DNA of 64,000 bases from Bacillus solitudinis (GCF_002797395.1 NZ_KZ454943.1:1910308-1974307), one strand, 5' to 3'. Numbered from the stretch's first letter, positions 1 to 9,254 are shown. Numbers and translations: made by a program. The notes: generated from the letters alone by a model not told the origin.

Positions 1-1
1 T

Positions 2-892
2 GAGATTTTAGGTAAAAAGCTTTCAAAACCGTTGCTACTTCTTTTTGGTTTGTATTTTTATAGTCAGGCGAGTCACAACTTTTATGAATTTGGTGTTCTA
101 ATTAATATGACTGCACTGCCAAGTACCCCTCTCGCTGTTATTTTATTACTGTTTATCTTTGTGACAATCTATATTCTCATTTTAGGTTTTGAAGTTTTTG
201 CACGAACAGCGGAAATATTAATGCCTTATTTTCTGCTTTTTTTAAGTGTTCTTTATCTTGTGACTCTGTTTACAGGAGAAGTTGATATTAACTCCTTACA
301 GCCTATATTAGGAGAGGGGATCGGGCTTGTACTAAAAGAGTTACCTACAGTTATAGCCTTTCCATTTGGGGAGATGGTTGTTTTCTTGATGTTTTTCCAC
401 CTTATACAGGACCATAAGCTTATTCGAAAGACGGCCTTTTGGGGTTTGAGTGTTTCAGGCTTACTTCTTCTGATTTCGTTACTTTTCATGATTGCTGTTT
501 TAGGTCCTGAACTAGCATCGAAATCTGAGGTTCCCTTTTTAGAAATGGTTTTGACGATAAATATAGCTGAGATTATTACAAACCTCGATAGTCTTGCCGT
601 CTTCCTTATGTTTATAGGTGGCTTTTATAAAACAGCTTTACATTTATTTGGATTTAGTTTAGCAATTACTTGGGTATTTAACAAACAGAATCCTAAATGG
701 GTCATTATTATTTTTGGATTACTCTTACCTTTCTACTCACTGCAACGTTTCCCAGGTTTAGATTATCAAAGATGGCTTGGGATTGAGAATGGCATTTATA
801 GTATTTTATTGTTTTCGTTCCTGCCTGTATTATTGTTACTAATATGGGTTGTTAAGGAAAAGAAGAAATCTCCCCCAGTGAAAGGAGAATGA
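2..892 (+). CDS. Spore germination permease, GerAB/GerKB family (5' partial)
   Basis: The reading frame is open from the first bases of the window, so the start lies upstream and about 297 residues are visible. The protein is almost entirely hydrophobic, with about eight membrane segments separated by short loops. It carries family-like stretches such as FEVFARTAEILMPYF, PFGEMVVFLMFF and a tail ending in charged residues (VVKEKKKS). This is the look of the APC-superfamily B subunit of nutrient germinant receptors in the inner spore membrane. Family members are about 365 residues, so some 70 residues are missing. It is followed two bases later by a tiny membrane ORF and converges on gerKA-gerKC, so the usual A-B-C operon order is not kept here. 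Family assignment is firm; the specific receptor is not known. Confidence 0.85.
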   Translation, partial: EILGKKLSKPLLLLFGLYFYSQASHNFYEFGVLINMTALPSTPLAVILLLFIFVTIYILILGFEVFARTAEILMPYFLLFLSVLYLVTLFTGEVDINSLQPILGEGIGLVLKELPTVIAFPFGEMVVFLMFFHLIQDHKLIRKTAFWGLSVSGLLLLISLLFMIAVLGPELASKSEVPFLEMVLTINIAEIITNLDSLAVFLMFIGGFYKTALHLFGFSLAITWVFNKQNPKWVIIIFGLLLPFYSLQRFPGLDYQRWLGIENGIYSILLFSFLPVLLLLIWVVKEKKKSPPVKGE

Positions 893-894
893 AT

Positions 895-1026
895 ATGGCA
901 ATGATTAAATTACTCATAAAAGAAGATATTCTCCTAGCTATTCTTTTTCTAGGGGGGGGGCTATTCTTTGTCATCCTTCTTGTATTCCTTTTTTATCATA
1001 CGCTTTCATTACTATGGAAGCGATAG
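895..1026 (+). CDS. Small single-pass membrane protein, downstream of gerAB
   Basis: This 43-codon frame begins with ATG two bases after the stop of the germination permease. The GAAAGGAG just before that stop serves as ribosome binding site. It has a short N-terminus with Lys/Glu/Asp (MAMIKLLIKED), one long hydrophobic helix containing a GGG run, and a C-terminal WKR. The spacing implies translational coupling to the permease. Some germination operons carry a small extra D subunit, but those usually have two membrane spans. This one has a single span, so the analogy is an inference. The stop lies three bases from the stop of the convergent gerKC. A run of eight G residues (about 953-960) is a potential slippage site. 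Confidence 0.6.
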   Translation: MAMIKLLIKEDILLAILFLGGGLFFVILLVFLFYHTLSLLWKR

Positions 1027-1028
1027 TC

Positions 1029-2195
1029 TTATTGTTTCGGTTGGAAAGGTCCTTTCATTAAACCAGTACTCGTTATATTAACAGTTACATCTACAGTGTA
1101 GGGGACATTCGAAAATGTTCCGGCCCAATCATCCTTCACTTTATTCCAAACAGTTGGATGATCTCGATTTAATACCTGACCAAAACCAAAAACATCAGAC
1201 TTAAACTCACTTTGGGCTTTATCTATGACCAACTTTATATCCTGTTCAATTACCTTTTTAGTTTGTTCTTCTACTTGCTTTAAGTACTCAATGAGTGCCT
1301 TCCTAGTTTTAAGCTCTCCCGTTGCTTGCTGTTCCGTAATTCTTGCTTCTTGCTCAACTTTAATCGTAAAAGAAATCTCTTCTCCATTTACTTCAGATTT
1401 GATTTGCGAAGTTACCTCTTTTAAAAGAATTGTTATAAACTTATCTTTCTCAAATAAGGAGGGAAGTGATAGAGCACCTCTAAAGACGGGCCCTTCTCCT
1501 CTGACCCAATTATATCCCCTTGTTTCAACCTCATTAATAAAACCTACTAATTTATCTTCTTTAAATACTGCTCCTCCGGAGAGTCTTACACTTTCAAAAG
1601 GCTCCGTTTTTATTTCTTCATAAATTAATACACCAATTACAGGATCAACCCCGTCTCCAAGTGTTTGCTTATAATAGTTTAAAACATTGATGCCCACTGT
1701 TGTATGTTCAGCATTATCAATTAGTCTTACTAAGTAATTAGCAGGAATACGTGAAATGTTATTTCCCTTGGTTGCAATTACTTTCTTTGCCTCTGCGCCT
1801 TTTGCAATAACAATCCAGACATAACCCCTTACTTCTTTTCCCCTTTGAAAGGCATCAACAACTGGAAGTAGACCATCTCTAGCGACCTCTTCACTAATAA
1901 TGATGACTTTATTATGTTCGAAAAAACCTTGACGTTCTATTGTTTGATTTGCATTTCTCATCACTTCATAAATCGTTTTTCCAGTGGTTGTAACCATTAA
2001 GTATGGTCTGTCCGGAGAGGGAGTTTGCGTACTTTCTGCTGCTGGTCGGAGGTATTGCGAAGTTAACATAAACTCTCCTGTATCCGGATCCTTATCAATC
2101 GCCATGCCTGCAACAATCCCAATTTCAGTTAGCTCTTGCCGGTCCCAACAACCAGCTAGCAACAATAAGCAAACAATTACTAAACATATTTTCAA
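1029..2195 (-). CDS. gerKC: Spore germination lipoprotein, GerAC/GerKC family
   Basis: This 388-residue protein begins with a lipoprotein signal peptide ending in the lipobox LLAGC, followed by WDRQELTEIGIVAGMAIDKD, the characteristic N-terminus of GerAC-type C subunits. The mature protein would be anchored on the outer face of the inner spore membrane as part of a nutrient germinant receptor. Length matches the family (about 370-400). Its ATG overlaps the gerKA stop as ATGA, indicating translational coupling in a two-gene operon. The matching B subunit is not between or after them; the nearest candidate is the permease on the opposite strand. Symbol assigned by family resemblance; GerA, GerB and GerK paralogues cannot be separated by eye. 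Confidence 0.85.
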   Translation of the reverse strand: MKICLVIVCLLLLAGCWDRQELTEIGIVAGMAIDKDPDTGEFMLTSQYLRPAAESTQTPSPDRPYLMVTTTGKTIYEVMRNANQTIERQGFFEHNKVIIISEEVARDGLLPVVDAFQRGKEVRGYVWIVIAKGAEAKKVIATKGNNISRIPANYLVRLIDNAEHTTVGINVLNYYKQTLGDGVDPVIGVLIYEEIKTEPFESVRLSGGAVFKEDKLVGFINEVETRGYNWVRGEGPVFRGALSLPSLFEKDKFITILLKEVTSQIKSEVNGEEISFTIKVEQEARITEQQATGELKTRKALIEYLKQVEEQTKKVIEQDIKLVIDKAQSEFKSDVFGFGQVLNRDHPTVWNKVKDDWAGTFSNVPYTVDVTVNITSTGLMKGPFQPKQ

Positions 2196-3811
2196 TTTTG
2201 ACCCTCCCCTTCATTCTTACTAGGTTGAGGTTTGTTGTCTCCACCTTGCCTTTGTGATTTTTTCCAGGTAATGGACTGTGGTCTAAATTTAAGCAGCCAT
2301 AGTGGTACACGGATAAGGGCATCCTTCCATTCGCCAAAAAAGATAGGACCCACTGGCGCTAAATAAGGTGTACCAAAGGAACGCAAAGAACAAATATGGC
2401 CTAATAATATCAACGTCCCCATTAATATCCCATAGAAGCCAAAAGCCGCTGATAAAATAAGTAGGAAAAACCTAGCCAAAATAATGGCATCATTTAAAGC
2501 AGTCACGACAAACCCAGTGATTGCTGTAAGAGCAACGACGATAACCATCGGGGCACTGACTAAACCCGCTGTAACAGCAGCCTCCCCAACAACGAGCGCC
2601 CCTACAATACTAATTGCTGAACCAACTGGTCGCGGCATACGAACCCCTGCTTCTCTCAGTAATTCAAACATAATGATTAAGAGCATTGCTTCGATAAAGG
2701 CAGGGAACGGGACTTTTTCTTCAGCCGCTGCCATCGTTATTAGCAGAAGCGATGGTACCATTTCGTGGTGGAAGGACGCAATTGAAACAAATATGGCTGG
2801 CGTTCCCACAGTTAAAAACAATGCTAATACACGGAACAGTCTTATAAGTGAAACTAAATAGGGGCGTGAGTAATAATCTTCTGTAACCTGCAAGGTTTCA
2901 ATAAATACATGGGGTATCGTTAACACAAAGGGGGTTCCATCACAAAAGATGGCCACCCTGCCCTCTAGTATTTTCCCGGCAATTTTATCTGGCTTTTCAC
3001 TGTTGGCAATCGTCGGGAAAATCGAATATGGATGGTCCTCTATAAATTGTTCAATATATCCAGACTCTAAAATCATATCAGTATCAATTTTATTTAATCG
3101 TTTTTTCACTTCTGCAATAATTTTCGGATTAGCAATTCCCTCTATATACCCGATTTGAACTTTTGTTTTTGTTTGCTTTCCAATTCTCATTTTTTCAAAT
3201 ATTAATTTTGGATTATTAATTTTTCTACGAATTAAAGACGTATTTACTTTTAGAACTTCATTAAACCCTTCTCTTGGTCCTCTTACGCTTGACTCAGTCT
3301 CCGGTTGTTCTACGCTTCTTGACTCAAACCCCTGAGTACCAACAAGAAGAGCTGATTCATAATTGTTTATAAAAATGACAGTTTCTCCTAGTAAAATGCC
3401 ATCAACGACTTCATCCATTGATTTTACTTCTTTTACATTTGGTGAGCTAACTATTCGCTTTTTTATAATCGTCAGCTTATCTTCTCCTATATTGTCTTTT
3501 TGCCCATTAACAAAATTGGGTTCCATGAGCGGTTTGATTAGATGGAAATTGATAATATCCTCATTGACTAGCCCCTCTAGATAACAAATAAAAATGTTAA
3601 AAGAGGTTTGAAAATATGCCTCAAATTCTCTAAATTTAAAATCATCACTCTTTCCAAGAATATTTTTTATTTGATCGATATTATTTTTTAAACTTTTATC
3701 TATATCACCATAATGCTGAGTTTCTTTCTTCTCTTTGAGGGAGGATGTTCTATCAGATTGTATTTTTTTATAAAAGTTAAATTTATTTCTCATCTTTAAT
3801 CCCCCTTTCAA
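2192..3811 (-). CDS. gerKA: Spore germination protein, GerAA/GerKA family
   Basis: The 539-residue product has a long hydrophilic N-terminal half (residues 1 to about 290) containing family-typical stretches such as GETVIFINNYESALLVGTQG and LIRRKINNPKLIFEKMRIGK. A C-terminal half follows with about five membrane helices, including FHHEMVPSLLLITMAAAEEKVPFP and REAGVRMPRPVGSAISIVG. This is the A subunit architecture of nutrient germinant receptors. The tail is short and charged (QRQGGDNKPQPSKNEGEGQN). An ATTGAAAGGGGG-type ribosome binding site precedes the ATG. The gene is followed by gerKC with a four-base ATGA overlap. A forespore sigma-G promoter would be expected upstream, but I could not identify one convincingly. 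Confidence 0.88.
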   Translation of the reverse strand: MKGGLKMRNKFNFYKKIQSDRTSSLKEKKETQHYGDIDKSLKNNIDQIKNILGKSDDFKFREFEAYFQTSFNIFICYLEGLVNEDIINFHLIKPLMEPNFVNGQKDNIGEDKLTIIKKRIVSSPNVKEVKSMDEVVDGILLGETVIFINNYESALLVGTQGFESRSVEQPETESSVRGPREGFNEVLKVNTSLIRRKINNPKLIFEKMRIGKQTKTKVQIGYIEGIANPKIIAEVKKRLNKIDTDMILESGYIEQFIEDHPYSIFPTIANSEKPDKIAGKILEGRVAIFCDGTPFVLTIPHVFIETLQVTEDYYSRPYLVSLIRLFRVLALFLTVGTPAIFVSIASFHHEMVPSLLLITMAAAEEKVPFPAFIEAMLLIIMFELLREAGVRMPRPVGSAISIVGALVVGEAAVTAGLVSAPMVIVVALTAITGFVVTALNDAIILARFFLLILSAAFGFYGILMGTLILLGHICSLRSFGTPYLAPVGPIFFGEWKDALIRVPLWLLKFRPQSITWKKSQRQGGDNKPQPSKNEGEGQN

Positions 3812-3855
3812 TCAAGTTTATCCCCCTTATTATTCGCCTAAATATGAAAAAAATA

Positions 3856-3889
3856 CAAAAAACCTTAGTCACTGTGGCTAAGGTTTTTT
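3856..3889. terminator. Bidirectional-type hairpin between glnA and gerKA
   Basis: An imperfect inverted repeat (AACCTTAG ... CTAAGGTT) is flanked by A-runs on the left and T-runs on the right, so it could stop transcription in either direction. It lies downstream of glnA and upstream of gerKA, both on the minus strand. It would insulate gerKA from glnA read-through together with the next hairpin. Confidence 0.6.
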
Positions 3890-3903
3890 CTATTAATCGT
3901 ATA

Positions 3904-3938
3904 AAAAAAACCAAAATGCCAATGGCACTTTGGTCTCT
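3904..3938 (-). terminator. Rho-independent terminator of glnA
   Basis: On the minus strand the hairpin CCAAAGTGCC/GGCATTTTGG with a three-base loop is followed by a run of eight T. It begins about 15 bases after the glnA stop codon. Confidence 0.85.
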
Positions 3939-3951
3939 TTAAATCAATTTT

Positions 3952-5313
3952 TTAGAATTTTGCTTGGTATGCGTCGATTTCCCAGCCTGTTACAGCAATA
4001 CGGAAGTCATCACACTCATTACGCTTTAGTGCAAGGTATTCACTAAATGTGTGCTCCCCTAATGTTTGACGACCGATTGATCCTTCTTCAAATTTCGTAA
4101 GAGCTGCCTCTAAGCTAGTTGGAAGGTTTTCAATTCCACGTGCATCAAGCTCAGCCTTTGACATATGGAAAATGTCGGCATCAACTGAAGGTACTGGAGT
4201 TGCTCCGCGATCAACACCATCAAGACCAGCAGAAGCAATGACTGCAAAGGCTAGGTATGGATTTGCTGCCGGATCTGGGCAACGAATTTCAACACGAGTC
4301 CCCGCACCACGAGTTGCTGGAATGCGGATAAGCGCCGAACGATTTGATGCAGACCATGCGATATAGCAAGGTGCTTCATAGCCAGGAACCAAACGCTTAT
4401 AAGAGTTAACTAGTGGATTCGTTACTGCAACGAAGTCCTTTACATTATCCATTAGTCCTGCAATGAATTGATAAGCCGTCTCAGAAAGACCGATATCACC
4501 ATTTGCATCATAGAACACATTCTCTTGTCTTTCATCATTGAATAATGAAATGTTTACGTGCATTCCACTACCATTTTCACCAGCAAGTGGTTTTGGCATG
4601 AATGTCGCATGTAAACCATATTGTTTTGCAATTGTTTTTACAACCCATTTGTATGTTGTTGCAGCATCAGCAGAACCTAGAGCGTCTGCATACTTAAAGT
4701 TAATTTCATGTTGACCAACTGCTACCTCATGGTGAGATGCTTCAATTGTGAAGCCCATCATTTTTAATGCTTTGTAAATAGCAAGACGTACTTTTTCACC
4801 GTCATCTTTTGGAGATGGCTCGAAATATCCACCTACGTCCTGGGTACGTTGCGTCGGTAACCCATACTCGTCTGTTTCAAATAGGAAGAACTCAAGCTCA
4901 GGCCCTACGCTGATTGAATAACCGTTGTCCTTTGCACGTTTAACTGTCTTTTTTAAGACATTACGTGGATCTCCATCAAAATCTGAACCATCAGGTTTTT
5001 TTACACTACATAGGAAACGAGCCTCAGAATAACCATCTTCTTCAGTCCAAGGTAAAACAGCAAATGTCGAAAGGTCTGGATCTAAATACAAGTCTGATTG
5101 ATTAATAGGTGTGAAACCTGCAATTGATGAACCATCAAACATAACTCTTCCTTCAACAGCTTGATCGATTTGAGCAGCTGTAATAGTAACATGCTTTAAC
5201 ATTCCCTCGATATCGACAAATTGCATATGTAAAAGCTCTACGCTTTTCGCCTCAATAGTTTCCTTGATCTCTTGGATTAAACTTTCTCTAGTTGGTACTG
5301 ATACAGTTGACAT
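3952..5313 (-). CDS. glnA: Type I glutamine synthetase
   Basis: The enzyme condenses glutamate and ammonia to glutamine with ATP and acts as a cytoplasmic dodecamer. Signature stretches are present: MFDGSSIAGF (about 58-67), the metal/glutamate site GPELEFF (about 137), ASHHEVAVGQHEINF (about 192), the ATP-site KPLAGENGSGMH (about 241-252) and NSYKRLVPGYEAPCY. At 453 residues it is slightly longer than the 444-residue B. subtilis GlnA, with an N-terminal extension (MSTVSVPTRESL). No glnR precedes it, unlike the standard Bacillus glnRA operon, and sequence such as EGRVMFDGSSIAGF differs from B. subtilis. This may be a second glutamine synthetase paralogue. A GlnR-like box lies just upstream. 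Monocistronic, with its own terminator. Confidence 0.9.
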   Translation of the reverse strand: MSTVSVPTRESLIQEIKETIEAKSVELLHMQFVDIEGMLKHVTITAAQIDQAVEGRVMFDGSSIAGFTPINQSDLYLDPDLSTFAVLPWTEEDGYSEARFLCSVKKPDGSDFDGDPRNVLKKTVKRAKDNGYSISVGPELEFFLFETDEYGLPTQRTQDVGGYFEPSPKDDGEKVRLAIYKALKMMGFTIEASHHEVAVGQHEINFKYADALGSADAATTYKWVVKTIAKQYGLHATFMPKPLAGENGSGMHVNISLFNDERQENVFYDANGDIGLSETAYQFIAGLMDNVKDFVAVTNPLVNSYKRLVPGYEAPCYIAWSASNRSALIRIPATRGAGTRVEIRCPDPAANPYLAFAVIASAGLDGVDRGATPVPSVDADIFHMSKAELDARGIENLPTSLEAALTKFEEGSIGRQTLGEHTFSEYLALKRNECDDFRIAVTGWEIDAYQAKF

Positions 5314-5335
5314 TCTTATCTACACTTCCTTTTCA

Positions 5336-5352
5336 TGTAATTAATTATGACG
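5336..5352. promoter_or_regulatory. GlnR/TnrA-like operator upstream of glnA
   Basis: TGTAA-N7-TGACG matches the GlnR/TnrA consensus TGTNA-N7-TNACA except for the last base. It lies 23 bases upstream of the glnA start codon, just 5' of the ribosome binding site AAGGAAG, a position suited to repression. A single near-match in AT-rich sequence is weak evidence. Confidence 0.35.
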
Positions 5353-5528
5353 TGTTTTCGTTACCTTTTACTTTAAAAGTCTATGAAATATTTCGCAACA
5401 GTTATGTGAGATTATCTAACAAGGTTTTTTGTTTTTTTTTAGGCAAAAATTCGAATATTTTTCTTGTAATTACTATATACCCTTCAATTACACATCGTAA
5501 ACTTGGTGATTGGCGGTAATATTTGTTA

Positions 5529-5565
5529 GAAAAAAAAACACTCTCAAGGATAGAGAGTGTTTTTA
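5529..5565 (-). terminator. Terminator of cshA
   Basis: The inverted repeat ACACTCTC ... GAGAGTGT has a seven-base loop. On the minus strand it is followed by a run of T. It begins about 17 bases beyond the helicase stop codon. Confidence 0.85.
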
Positions 5566-5576
5566 GAATTGTCATT

Positions 5577-7055
5577 TTAAGCTCTTTTTGATGATTGTGG
5601 TGCTTTTTTCTTTCCACTGAAATGGAAAGGTCGGCGTTCATCACTACGACCACCACTCCGACGATCCGAACGCTCACGACGTTGACGGTAAGGCTTACCG
5701 CCTCCACCTCCGCCTTCTGAACGGCGCTTTTTCGCACGTAATGGCGCTTCATCTGTTAACTTTACAGATGTTGCATCAGGCTCTTTTGTTAATAGCTTTA
5801 ACGCTGCAGCAAGTGCTGTTGTTGCGTCTGTTTCTTGCAATAAGTCTTTCGCAGCCTCAAGGTATCCATCATTCTTGCCACTAGCAATTACAGAACGTAA
5901 TTGCTCCAAGGCTAGGTTCTGTTGGCCTTCAATCGCTTGTTCAAATGTCGGAATTGGATGCTTTGTCATCTTTTTCTTTGACACTTGCTCAATCGTTTTT
6001 ACATGGTCACGTTCTCTAGGTGTTGCAAACGTAACAGCAACCCCGGATTTTCCAGCACGACCTGTACGACCAATACGGTGAACGTAGCTTTCAGGATCTT
6101 GTGGCAAGTCAAAGTTATAAACATGAGAGACACCACTAATATCTAGGCCACGAGCAGCAACATCTGTAGCAACTAGTACATCAATAAGACCTGTTTTAAA
6201 TTTACGTAACACACTATCACGTTTAGCTTGATTTAAATCTCCATGAATTCCTTCTGCACGGTATCCACGCTTAATGAGCGCTTCTGACAACTCATCAACG
6301 CGACGCTTCGTACGACCAAAGACGATAGATAGCTCTGGTGTATGGATGTCTAGGAGACGACATAGTACATCAAACTTTTCACGCTCATGAAGCTCAATGT
6401 ATTGCTGTTCGATATTCTCCATCGTAACCTCTTTAGATTTAACTGCAATTACTTGAGGATTTTTCATAAATGTTTGAGCAAGCTTTTCAATTCGCTTCGG
6501 CATCGTTGCAGAAAATAGAAGTGTTTGACGTTCTTTAGGAATTTCCTTTAAAATCGTCTCTATGTCTTCAATAAAGCCCATATTTAACATTTCATCTGCT
6601 TCGTCAAGTACAACCATTTCGACTTGATTTAAACGAATGGTTTTACGGCGCATATGATCCATTAAACGTCCTGGTGTAGCAATAATAAGATGTGGCTTTT
6701 TCTTTAAGTCACGAATTTGACGACGCATGTCTTGGCCGCCATAGACAACAACTGTGCGTACACCTTTAAAACGACCCATTTGAGTTACTGCTTCCGCAAC
6801 TTGATTTGCAAGTTCTCTTGTTGGAGCAAGTACGAGTCCTTGAATATAATCCTCGTCTGTGTTAATACGCTCGATTAACGGAATCCCAAAAGCTCCTGTT
6901 TTCCCTGTTCCTGTTTGCGCTTGACCAATAACATCTTTTCCTTCTAATGCTGTTGGAATTGTTGCATTTTGAATTGGCGTTGCCTCATCAAAACCCATTT
7001 TCGTTACTGCTTTAACCACTTCTTGATTCAAACCAAATTCATAAAATGTTGCCAA
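5577..7055 (-). CDS. cshA: DEAD-box RNA helicase CshA
   Basis: This ATP-dependent RNA helicase is involved in cold-shock RNA remodelling, mRNA decay with RNase Y/PNPase, and ribosome assembly. In order: Q motif ([10 protein letters not shown] ... ATPIQ, residues 4-29), motif I AQTGTGKT (46-53), Ia PTRELA, Ib TPGR, II DEAD (151-154), III SAT (182-184), [19 protein letters not shown] and [10 protein letters not shown] (about 320). The C-terminal tail is rich in Gly, Arg and Ser ([20 protein letters not shown]), an RNA-binding extension typical of CshA. At 492 residues it has the family length. It is preceded by more than 500 bases without a gene, holding an array of hairpins on the transcribed strand, so post-transcriptional control is likely. 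Confidence 0.93.
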   Translation of the reverse strand: MATFYEFGLNQEVVKAVTKMGFDEATPIQNATIPTALEGKDVIGQAQTGTGKTGAFGIPLIERINTDEDYIQGLVLAPTRELANQVAEAVTQMGRFKGVRTVVVYGGQDMRRQIRDLKKKPHLIIATPGRLMDHMRRKTIRLNQVEMVVLDEADEMLNMGFIEDIETILKEIPKERQTLLFSATMPKRIEKLAQTFMKNPQVIAVKSKEVTMENIEQQYIELHEREKFDVLCRLLDIHTPELSIVFGRTKRRVDELSEALIKRGYRAEGIHGDLNQAKRDSVLRKFKTGLIDVLVATDVAARGLDISGVSHVYNFDLPQDPESYVHRIGRTGRAGKSGVAVTFATPRERDHVKTIEQVSKKKMTKHPIPTFEQAIEGQQNLALEQLRSVIASGKNDGYLEAAKDLLQETDATTALAAALKLLTKEPDATSVKLTDEAPLRAKKRRSEGGGGGGKPYRQRRERSDRRSGGRSDERRPFHFSGKKKAPQSSKRA

Positions 7056-7120
7056 ATTTGTAATCCCCTTTTTTTTCGAATTGTTCTAGCGCCTTATGAG
7101 CCGCGACACGAAGATGTCAA

Positions 7121-7320
7121 AATTCAAGGAGAGTTACTCTTTGAATTCCCTTTAGCATTTAAAGGAGTTCCTTAGCACGAATTTCCATTAAGTCTTTTAG
7201 GAAGTTGCCTGCTTGGATTTCCTTTAAATGATTTAAGGAGTCGCTCGTTGGCTATTCCTTAATTCTTCTAAGGAGTTTAATCGTTGGATTCATAAATCAT
7301 TGAGTGTTTTCACTCATCAG
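7121..7320 (-). promoter_or_regulatory. Tandem hairpin array in the cshA 5' leader
   Basis: The 543-base gap between cshA and the glucosidase gene contains six short inverted repeats. They are centred near 7134, 7157, 7194, 7230, 7265 and 7309; the middle four recur every 35-37 bases. On the transcribed minus strand each of these four has a CTTCCT or CTCCTT arm pairing with an AAGGA/TGGAA arm. The repeats are imperfect copies of one another. They would lie in the 5' untranslated RNA if the promoter is upstream of about 7330. No gene is visible in the gap. Confidence 0.5.
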
Positions 7321-7442
7321 ATTTCTTGACTTCCAATGAAGAACTTTTCTTTTCTCTAAACCCAAACCTGTTCTCCTTGAAAAACAGCCAAAGCTAGACA
7401 TCTTATCTATAAGTTTTCCTTAATCGTTCAGAAAAACACATT

Positions 7443-7473
7443 AAAAAACCATATTCCACAACAAGGAATATGG
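7443..7473 (-). terminator. Terminator downstream of the alpha-glucosidase gene
   Basis: The perfect stem CCATATTCC/GGAATATGG with a seven-base loop is followed by a run of T on the minus strand. It lies about 125 bases beyond the glucosidase stop. An attenuator role in the cshA leader cannot be excluded. Confidence 0.7.
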
Positions 7474-7598
7474 TCGGCATCCTTATGCTATGTGTCGCAT
7501 ATTCCTTAATCAGGTCAGCGCTAAAATTTGCTTTTTAAGCTAAAGCTAATCTTACCACGTTTGTATAGAAAAGGCAATATAAATATAAAATAGCAGTT

Positions 7599-9254
7599 CT
7601 AAAAATGGTAGACCCTTGCTTCATATGGAGCTAGTTCATAAATCATGTCACTATTAGTATTAGCATTGGCCAAAATTAGGCTACCTCGATTGTCCAAATC
7701 AGGATAATCAAATGTGATACTTTCCGCAAACATGTTTACAATAATGAGGTACGTATCGGAATTTAATGTTCTAGTATACGCATAGATATACGGATTATCC
7801 TCAAGAACTATATTATAAACTCCATACATAAGTGTGTCGGATGACTTTCTTAATTGGATCATCGATTTATAATAATGAAGAATCGACGTGGGGTCTTGTT
7901 CTTGTTCTTTAACGTTAATTTCTCGGTAGTTTGGATTAACACCCATCCATGTTTTTATTGCGCTCGAAAAACCTGCATTTATTGTATTATCCCATTGCAT
8001 CGGTGTCCGTGAATTATCGCGCCCCTGCTCCCAAATCAGAGTCATTATTTCTTCATGGCAACGTCCTCGTTCTATTTCTATCCGATAATAATTTTTCATA
8101 CTGACATCATCGTATTCATTGATTGTAGAAAATTGTACGTTCGTCATGCCAATTTCCTGACCTTGATATATAAACGGTGTACCTTGCATAAAAAAGAACA
8201 TTGTTGCGAGAGCTTTTGCACTTTCCTTCCAATACTCTTTATCATTACCCCACGTTGACACACTGCGAGGCTGGTCATGATTTTCTAGAAACAGGGCGTT
8301 CCAACCTCGTCCCTCTAACCCTTTTTGCCACTTTGTCAAAGTGTGCTTTAGTTTTAGAAGATTAAGCTCCCCATCTGTTTCCTTCCCCCATAGTCCAAGA
8401 TGTTCAAATTGAAAAATCATGTTAAATGCTCCCTGCTCTTCACTTACCCAATGATCCGATTGCTCGACACTTACGCCGTTCGCTTCACCGACTGTCATTA
8501 CATTATAATTATCAAAGGTCTCAGTCTTCATTTCCTGTAAAAATTCATGTATGCCTTCTTGGTTCATATGTCCAGCAAATGAAGGGACGACCTCTAGCCT
8601 TTGTGGATTTGGTAAATCAGGAAGGCCTGGAAGCTTTTTTATATGAGAAATCGCATCAACACGAAACCCATCCACTCCTTTAGCCATCCACCAATTCATC
8701 ATTTCGTACAAAGCGTAACGAACCTCTTTATTTTCCCAATTTAAATCTGGCTGCTTTGTTGAAAAAATATGCATATAGAATTGCTTTGTTTTTTCATCGA
8801 ATTCCCACGCAGGACCGCTAAAAATAGATTCCCAATTATTTGGAGTGCTTCCATCCTCTTTGGGCTCTCGCCAAATATACCAATCACGTTTGGGACTATC
8901 CTTAGAGGTACGTGATTCAATAAACCAAGGATGTTCATCTGAAGTATGGTTAATAACAAGGTCGATAATAAGCTTCATCCCTAGGCGGTGAACCTCATTA
9001 AGCAGGCGGTCGAAATCTGACATCGTCCCAAAGTCTTCCATGATATCTTGGTAATCGCTTATATCATAGCCGTTATCATCATTTGGGGACTTATACATCG
9101 GACAGATCCAAATAACATCAATTCCTAGATTATTTATATAAGAAAGCTTTTCGATAATTCCCTGAAGATCACCAATACCATCACCATTGGTATCCTTGAA
9201 ACTACGTGGATATATTTGATAGGCAACCGCTTCTTTCCACCAATGTCTTTCCAT
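7599..9254 (-). CDS. GH13 alpha-glucosidase (oligo-1,6-glucosidase/maltase type)
   Basis: This 551-residue cytoplasmic TIM-barrel glycosidase would cleave glucose from the non-reducing end of short oligosaccharides. Conserved regions: I DLVINHTSDEHPWF (about 98-111), II GFRVDAISHI with nucleophile Asp-200, III VGEANG with acid/base Glu-257, and IV ENHDQPR with Asp-327. The N-terminus WWKEAVAYQIYPRSFKDTNG is typical of GH13 subfamily 31. The residue after the nucleophile is Ala. Isomaltases typically have Val there, so alpha-1,4 preference is possible (inference). No sugar transporter or regulator is adjacent, so its source of substrate is not shown. The gene is monocistronic, with a terminator downstream. 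Confidence 0.88.
   Translation of the reverse strand: MERHWWKEAVAYQIYPRSFKDTNGDGIGDLQGIIEKLSYINNLGIDVIWICPMYKSPNDDNGYDISDYQDIMEDFGTMSDFDRLLNEVHRLGMKLIIDLVINHTSDEHPWFIESRTSKDSPKRDWYIWREPKEDGSTPNNWESIFSGPAWEFDEKTKQFYMHIFSTKQPDLNWENKEVRYALYEMMNWWMAKGVDGFRVDAISHIKKLPGLPDLPNPQRLEVVPSFAGHMNQEGIHEFLQEMKTETFDNYNVMTVGEANGVSVEQSDHWVSEEQGAFNMIFQFEHLGLWGKETDGELNLLKLKHTLTKWQKGLEGRGWNALFLENHDQPRSVSTWGNDKEYWKESAKALATMFFFMQGTPFIYQGQEIGMTNVQFSTINEYDDVSMKNYYRIEIERGRCHEEIMTLIWEQGRDNSRTPMQWDNTINAGFSSAIKTWMGVNPNYREINVKEQEQDPTSILHYYKSMIQLRKSSDTLMYGVYNIVLEDNPYIYAYTRTLNSDTYLIIVNMFAESITFDYPDLDNRGSLILANANTNSDMIYELAPYEARVYHF

Noticed and set aside
3812-3860. Sigma-G promoter upstream of gerKA
   Set aside because: TGTATT and GAATAATA are only loose matches in AT-rich sequence.
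7144-7280. CRISPR-like periodic repeats upstream of cshA
   Set aside because: The units are imperfect, about 36 bases long with no distinct spacers, and no cas gene is near. A hairpin leader explains them better.
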